Shown here: positions 30,060-33,885 of the stretch, piece by piece | Layout: every line of letters starts with the position of its first letter | Numbering within the stretch: position 1 is the stretch's first letter | Origin: Candidatus Liptonbacteria bacterium | Lineage (GTDB): Bacteria; Patescibacteriota; Minisyncoccia; UBA6257; 2-01-FULL-56-20 | Length of the DNA: 33,885 nucleotides | Direction: 5' to 3' | Assembly (NCBI GenBank): GCA_016182105.1 | Contig: JACOXZ010000012.1 | Span: forward strand, 1 to 33,885 | Notes under the pieces: model-generated | The model's input: the letters and a program-made list of their open reading frames with translations, nothing else | Told to the model about the DNA's origin: nothing | Databases searched by the model: none | Position numbers and translations under genes: made by a program

Positions 30060-30610
30060 TATTTTAGGTGCTTGCGAATTTTCTCTTTAAGGCGGCTCAC
30101 CGAGACCCGCAAACTGCCTTCTGATTTATTTAAAATTTTGGAAATTTCCCTATAAGAAAGATCGGCCAAGTAATGAAGCCGGAATAATTCTTGGTCTTCC
30201 TCTGGGAGCGACTTCAAAAATTCCTGGAGCCGCCGAAGTTCTAGACTTTCTTCTACCCTTGTCTCTGGATTATCTATAAAGGCCGTCTCAATCCTCGTTT
30301 CGCTTACGTCAGAGAAAGACAGGTCTCTCGCTCGGCGATAGTGGTCAGTCAAAGTGTTTCGTGCTAACTGCCAGAACCAAATAGAGAAAACGCCTATTTT
30401 CGGATCAAAGGTTTGAATCCCATCCACAACTTTCAAAAATATCTCCTGGGTCAGGTCCTCGGCTTGGTGCCGATGCCGAACTCGGCTCACGCAAAACCCG
30501 AAAGTCTTTCCGACTAATTCGTTATAAAGTTTCTCGGCCGCCCCCTTGTCCCCTTTTTGCATATTGAGGGCCAAGCGAGTCAGCTTATCCTTCAAGAATC
30601 GGCCTTTCAT
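30059..30610 (-). CDS. ECF-type sigma-70 family RNA polymerase sigma factor
   Basis: A 183-aa sigma factor with only regions 2 and 4. Region 2 is about 24-95 (AEDLTQEIFLKVVDGIQTFD, FSIWFWQLARNTLTDHYRRA). Region 4 is about 125-183 (LKSLPEEDQELFRLHYLADL, SYREISKILNKSEGSLRVSV) with the helix-turn-helix for the -35. It is the first gene of a three-gene operon with a DUF5667 membrane protein and an exported protein, the layout of an envelope-responsive regulon. ATG 30610 lies 12 nt after TATAAG (30622-30627); the -35 is unlike the housekeeping consensus, which would fit autoregulation but does not show it. Confidence 0.92.
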   Translation of the reverse strand: MKGRFLKDKLTRLALNMQKGDKGAAEKLYNELVGKTFGFCVSRVRHRHQAEDLTQEIFLKVVDGIQTFDPKIGVFSIWFWQLARNTLTDHYRRARDLSFSDVSETRIETAFIDNPETRVEESLELRRLQEFLKSLPEEDQELFRLHYLADLSYREISKILNKSEGSLRVSVSRLKEKIRKHLK

Positions 30611-30671
30611 TAAGAAATACGCTTATATAGCGATAGTGTTACAGGTATTTTGAGGTAGTTCATACACTTTA

Positions 30672-30700
30672 TTGACTATCCCGCATAGATTCGTTACATT
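30672..30700 (+). promoter_or_regulatory. Promoter of the 30732-30896 gene
   Basis: TTGACT (30672-30677), 17 bp, TACATT (30695-30700), divergent from the sigma factor gene. Confidence 0.65.
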
Positions 30701-30731
30701 CTACAATAGCAATTTACCAAAGGAGGACAAG

Positions 30732-30896
30732 GTGACAAAAGAACGCTTTTCTGAAATCCTGAAGGAATGCGGATTCACAGATTACCAAATCAATATTCTG
30801 TGGAATACTAGACCGCCTGAGAATCTCGATGAACGGAAATTGCGGGAAACCGCCAAGCAGTTCGTTCTATATAAAGACCTTCTTATCCAAGCCTGA
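30732..30896 (+). CDS. Small orphan protein, 54 aa
   Basis: GTG 30732 follows AAAGGAGG by 5 nt; the frame is open further upstream only into the promoter. The protein is helical and charged (VTKERFSEILKECGFTDYQI, NILWNTRPPENLDERKLRET) with no recognised domain; the opening resembles a short helix-turn-helix but too weakly to assign. It has a private promoter and terminator, like the other SD-led orphan genes. Confidence 0.7.
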   Translation: MTKERFSEILKECGFTDYQINILWNTRPPENLDERKLRETAKQFVLYKDLLIQA

Positions 30897-30917
30897 CCAT
30901 TGTGTCAGGCTTTTTTC
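30889..30917 (+). terminator. Terminator of the 30732-30896 gene
   Basis: GCCTGAC-CATTGT-GTCAGGC hairpin followed by TTTTTTCTTTT, starting in the last codons. Confidence 0.9.
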
Positions 30918-30929
30918 TTTTCCCCACGC

Positions 30930-30993
30930 TCCGTGACACTTTTTGTACTTAACTGGCCGTCCGTCTGACTTTTTCGATCCGCACAAACAAGGA
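30930..30993 (-). pseudogene. Duplicated secA 3' end (SEC-C zinc motif remnant)
   Basis: These 63 or so nt match the secA SEC-C coding end at 31824-31886 at about 80% identity, with 20 identical bases around TGTACTTAACTGGCCGTCC. On the minus strand it reads NPCLCGSKKSDGRP then VKYKKCHG, keeping the CxC...CH zinc ligands. It is in frame with, and directly follows, the TAG stop of the nucleotidyltransferase gene (31002) and has no start codon of its own. It is either a relic of an insertion at the secA end or a domain lost by a nonsense change. Confidence 0.75.
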
Positions 30994-31001
30994 TTTAGAA
31001 G

Positions 31002-31562
31002 CTACAACAATTTCTCCAATAACTCCCAGCAAGATAATCTTTTTGCCCATTTTTCTAAATAAGCTCTTTTCAACTCGTTGCCGGATATCTTGATTATTGA
31101 TTCCACGTCTTCCAACTGGCGGCTAGAGCCGGAGTTCTTGTACCATTTAAGTTTTATCAAGATCAAATCCTCGGGAGAAGTGAAGTAAACAATTTCCCCT
31201 AAAATCTTTTTGGCGACTCTTCTCTTTAATCTGGAAATGTCAAAATCATCGTTCTCCTGCAAAAGCCAAAAATCAACTTTCACGCCGGTTTCGCCGTCAA
31301 TAAAGTTGAATTCTTCGCGCTTCTTGACCGCGTTTACCATCATTTCTTCGTCAAAGTAGCCACTGCCTAGTTTTTTAAATTCCCCGGCAAAACGCGCAGT
31401 ATCTTTTCCTCTCAATTCAACGACAATATCGATATCGGCCGTAAATCTCGGCCGACCCCAAACCAAGACCGCAATACCGCCGGTCACAAGATAAGGAACG
31501 TTAAGCCGCTTAAGAATTTTTGCGACTTTTACCAAAAGCCGCCGCGGGTCTGCCTCTGTCAT
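31002..31562 (-). CDS. Nucleotidyltransferase, AbiEii/MNT-like, toxin-like half of a two-gene module
   Basis: A 186-aa protein of the polymerase-beta-like nucleotidyltransferase superfamily. The active-site block GGIAVLVWGRPRFTADIDIV (residues 27-46) has the GG motif and two metal-binding Asp of D-x-D, and a third acidic residue is likely in VKVDFWLL. The rest is helical (PEDLILIKLKWYKNSGSSRQ, LEDVESIIK), as in AbiEii-type and similar toxins that modify tRNA or protein with nucleotides. It overlaps the upstream small gene by about 50 nt in another frame. It ends TAG, followed in frame by a SEC-C remnant. A role as a toxin is inferred from the family and the pairing. Confidence 0.8.
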   Translation of the reverse strand: MTEADPRRLLVKVAKILKRLNVPYLVTGGIAVLVWGRPRFTADIDIVVELRGKDTARFAGEFKKLGSGYFDEEMMVNAVKKREEFNFIDGETGVKVDFWLLQENDDFDISRLKRRVAKKILGEIVYFTSPEDLILIKLKWYKNSGSSRQLEDVESIIKISGNELKRAYLEKWAKRLSCWELLEKLL

Positions 31563-31698
31563 AGCGAATCTTATCCCCTACCAGATCCTTAGCCAATCTC
31601 CAGAACCACGATCCCAGTTTTATTTTTTCGTCGGCAGACATTTTACGGAAAATTTCATCTTGAATATTTTGAGCGGATTGTTGGCCAATCATTTCCAT
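31510..31698 (-). CDS. Small helical partner of the nucleotidyltransferase (antitoxin candidate)
   Basis: A 62-aa protein, core DEIFRKMSADEKIKLGSWFW then RLAKDLVGDKIRYDRGRP. Small proteins with an IFxKMSxxEK...L opening are often encoded just before nucleotidyltransferases of this type. I choose ATG 31698: TATACT (31705-31710, preceded by TGG) ends 7 nt away, so the message would be leaderless as for hicB and the GerMN gene; ATG 31692 is the alternative. It overlaps the next gene by about 50 nt. Confidence 0.65.
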   Translation of the reverse strand: MEMIGQQSAQNIQDEIFRKMSADEKIKLGSWFWRLAKDLVGDKIRYDRGRPAAAFGKSRKNS

Positions 31699-31704
31699 AT
31701 ATTC

Positions 31705-31710
31705 AGTATA
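31705..31710 (-). promoter_or_regulatory. Extended -10 of the nucleotidyltransferase module
   Basis: TGG-TATACT on the minus strand, 7 nt from ATG 31698. Confidence 0.6.
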
Positions 31711-31812
31711 CCATGTTGTAATTATGCTCCATGACATTTTTTATATTTTTTCCCGCTCCCGTCCGCCTTCACTAAAGTTTCGGCGGGACTCCGCTCGTTT
31801 TGATGTATAACC

Positions 31813-33885
31813 CTACTGATTTTTACCATGACAATGCTTGTACTTAACTGGCCGTCCATCTGGCTTTTTCGCTCCGCACGGGCAGGGATCGTTGCGTCCA
31901 ATTTTCATCCCGCTCCTCGGGATTCCGGTGGGCAAGCCTACTTTTTTCGTTGCTTGTTGCGATTGGATTCCAGTTTGCGTTTGGCTTTGAGCCAACTTAA
32001 ATATATTACTAAAAATCCACCCGTTGAAGTTCTGCCAGAGGTCTTTAAATAAGCGGTGGCTTTCTCTGCGGTACTCCACAAGCGGATCTTTCTGGCCATA
32101 AGCCCGAAGGCCGATAGACTCGCTTAAGGCCTCAAGGTCGTCCAAATGATTCATCCACAGAAGATCGAGAAGACCAAGAATCCTGCTTCGCGACATCTGG
32201 TCGCCCGCAATCTCCAAACTGCGCTTTTGAATCAATTCTTTCAGTTTTTCTATTTCGTCTTCATTCAGTTCGCCGGCTTTAACCTCCGCTCCAATCGGCC
32301 ACTGATTTTCATTCGTCAAGAGTTTGGCCTCTTCAAAAATTTTCTTTAATTCCACCTCCCCTAGAGCTCTTATATTTTTCTCCAAATACTCACTTGATGC
32401 ACCACTTACAATTTTAGCGACATCTTCTCGATTTACGCTTGTGAGAATCCGCTGCCTCTCTTTATAAACAGCAATTCTCTGTTTATTCAGGACATCGTCA
32501 TACTCGAGCAAGTGTTTGCGCATGTCGAAATTCGCGCCCTCTACCTTGGCCTGGGCCTGTTCAACAGCCTTCGAGACAATTCCCAACTGAATCGGCTGAT
32601 CATCCGGCAAGTTAAATCGCTCCATTAAACCCTTAATGCGATCTCCGCCGAAAATCCTCACTAAATCATCTTCAAGCGAAAGGAAAAACTGCGAGGAACC
32701 GGGATCGCCTTGCCTGCCAGCCCGGCCTCTGAGCTGGTTATCAATCCGCCTGGCCTCGTGCCGTTCGGTCCCGATAACGTGGAGGCCGCCGAGTTCCTTA
32801 ATTTTTTGCGCTTCTTCCAGCTTTGGGGGATTCCCTCCCAGGATTATGTCCACTCCTCGGCCTGCCACATTAGTTGCCACAGTTATACCTTTGAGTCGGC
32901 CGGCTTGGGCAATTATCGCGCCTTCACGCTCATTGTTTTTAGCATTCAAAACCTCGTGGGGAATGCTGGCTTTAGCGAGCATCGCCGAGAGAAGCTCGTT
33001 TTTTTCAATCGAGGTCGTCCCTAAAAGCACTGGCTGGCCTTTTCTATAGCGTTCCTTAACTTCCCTGACCACAGCCGCATACTTGGCTTTGAGATTTTTG
33101 TAAATCACATCAGAGAGGTTTAGGCGGACTAGAGGTTTATTGGTGGGAATGCTTACCACGTCCAAGTTGTAAACTTTATAAAACTCTTCAGCCGAGGTTT
33201 GGGCAGTGCCGGTCATCCCAGCTATTTTTTCGTAAAGACGGAAATAGTTTTGGATGGAAATTTTGGCGTAGGTTCGCGATTCTTCTTTAACCAACACGCC
33301 TTCTTTGGCTTCGATTGCCTGGTGGAGCCCTCCGCTATATCGCCTGCCAAGAAGCATTCTGCCAGTGAACTCATCAACAATAATGACTTCGTTCTGCTTA
33401 ACTACATAATCCTTGTCTCGGTGGAAAAGCGCTTTGGCTTTCAAGCTTTCTTCGAGGTAATGGACCAAACGGAAATTTTCCGGCGCATATAAATTCTCCA
33501 CACCGATTATTTTCTCAACTTTCTCGATGCCAGCCTCGGTGATCGAAACCGAACGAAACTTTTCATCAACCGTATAGTCAGTATCTTTTTCGAGACGGCC
33601 GACCACCCGCGTGAAGAGTTTATAGAACTCGCTCGATTCGGTATCCGGCGCGGCAATGATAAGCGGGGTCCTTGCCTCATCAATTAAGATTGAGTCAACC
33701 TCGTCGATAATAGCGTAGTGGTGGCCTCGTTGGACTTGATCCTCGGGGCTCTGAGTAAGATTGTCTCTTAAATAGTCGAATCCGAATTCATGGTTAGTGC
33801 CATAGGTGATATCCGCTAAATAGGCCTCGCGTCTAAGTATAGGCCGTAAGAATTTCGTCTGAACGAGAAAACTACCGGTTGTATC
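31813..33885 (-). CDS. secA: Preprotein translocase ATPase SecA (5' end outside the window)
   Basis: The motor of Sec protein export. The frame is open to the window edge, so the N-terminal part with Walker A is missing; 690 residues are present. The first visible residues lead into ADITYGTNHEFGFDYLRDNL and the Walker B block IIDEVDSILIDEARTPLII. Further motifs are TGTAQTSAEEFYKVY, TNVAGRGVDIILGGNPP, HVIGTERHEARRIDNQLRGR and AGRQGDPGSSQFFLSLEDD. The C-terminus is a SEC-C zinc motif, NDPCPCGAKKPDGRP then VKYKHCHGKNQ, with the CxC...CH ligands and an extra KPDGRP insertion. The end of this gene is partly duplicated at 30930-30993. Confidence 0.97.
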   Translation of the reverse strand, partial: DTTGSFLVQTKFLRPILRREAYLADITYGTNHEFGFDYLRDNLTQSPEDQVQRGHHYAIIDEVDSILIDEARTPLIIAAPDTESSEFYKLFTRVVGRLEKDTDYTVDEKFRSVSITEAGIEKVEKIIGVENLYAPENFRLVHYLEESLKAKALFHRDKDYVVKQNEVIIVDEFTGRMLLGRRYSGGLHQAIEAKEGVLVKEESRTYAKISIQNYFRLYEKIAGMTGTAQTSAEEFYKVYNLDVVSIPTNKPLVRLNLSDVIYKNLKAKYAAVVREVKERYRKGQPVLLGTTSIEKNELLSAMLAKASIPHEVLNAKNNEREGAIIAQAGRLKGITVATNVAGRGVDIILGGNPPKLEEAQKIKELGGLHVIGTERHEARRIDNQLRGRAGRQGDPGSSQFFLSLEDDLVRIFGGDRIKGLMERFNLPDDQPIQLGIVSKAVEQAQAKVEGANFDMRKHLLEYDDVLNKQRIAVYKERQRILTSVNREDVAKIVSGASSEYLEKNIRALGEVELKKIFEEAKLLTNENQWPIGAEVKAGELNEDEIEKLKELIQKRSLEIAGDQMSRSRILGLLDLLWMNHLDDLEALSESIGLRAYGQKDPLVEYRRESHRLFKDLWQNFNGWIFSNIFKLAQSQTQTGIQSQQATKKVGLPTGIPRSGMKIGRNDPCPCGAKKPDGRPVKYKHCHGKNQ

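Noticed and set aside
1-33885. CRISPR array, rRNA, tRNA, transposase or prophage genes
   Set aside because: I saw no regularly spaced repeats, no tRNA cloverleaf, no rRNA cores and no transposase, integrase or phage structural proteins.

Overview
This window reads as a chromosomal segment of a Candidate Phyla Radiation bacterium (Patescibacteria, probably Parcubacteria-like). The grounds are a compact genome with standard stop codons including TGA, a UvrC without its C-terminal HhH2 domain, a UvrA without its insertion domain, DUF5667 and pilin-like surface genes, and two short repeats typical of these genomes (CTGAGTTTGTCGAAGG-like and CCTGCCTGCCGGTAGG-like). This placement is an inference; no marker rRNA is present.

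Layout. 1-610: a small orphan gene and two terminators. 749-5278 (+): a carbohydrate operon with a GH130 enzyme, a GT4 glycosyltransferase fused to an alpha-helical glycosidase-like domain, and an (alpha/alpha)6 glycoside hydrolase. 5352-8072 (-): GT4, PIG-L deacetylase and SIS-type sugar-phosphate isomerase. 8246-10472 (-): an alkyltransferase domain protein, a GerMN/Gmad2 envelope protein and endonuclease III, separated by two copies of one structured RNA-like element. 10508-12117: a promoter-to-terminator RNA gene candidate, a metal-related pair (VIT family transporter and Cys-rich protein) and a second structured transcript. 12263-15559 (-): a giant prepilin-type adhesin. 15642-28124 (-): two membrane proteins and uvrC, uvrA and uvrB, interleaved with toxin-antitoxin modules and orphan genes, each with its own promoter and terminator. 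28364-30610 (-): sigma factor, DUF5667 protein and secreted protein operon. 30732-31698: orphan gene and nucleotidyltransferase module. 31813-33885 (-): secA, cut by the window end.

How it fits together. DNA repair is concentrated here (uvrA, uvrB, uvrC, nth, alkyltransferase domain), all in reduced forms. The surface and glycan genes fit an episymbiotic lifestyle. Expression follows two styles. Many genes have a TATAAT-like -10 only 7-14 nt before the start codon (leaderless or nearly so). A set of small orphan genes instead has long leaders, strong AGGAGG sites, often GTG/TTG starts and private terminators.

Most interesting signals: the duplicated RNA element with covarying helices (8105-8247, 9675-9834); the free-standing ncRNA candidate (10545-10918); a palindrome family abutting the -35 box of uvrC, a toxin-antitoxin operon and hicB; a duplicated secA 3' end flanking a nucleotidyltransferase module; and repeat insertions in frame inside uvrB and uvrC.
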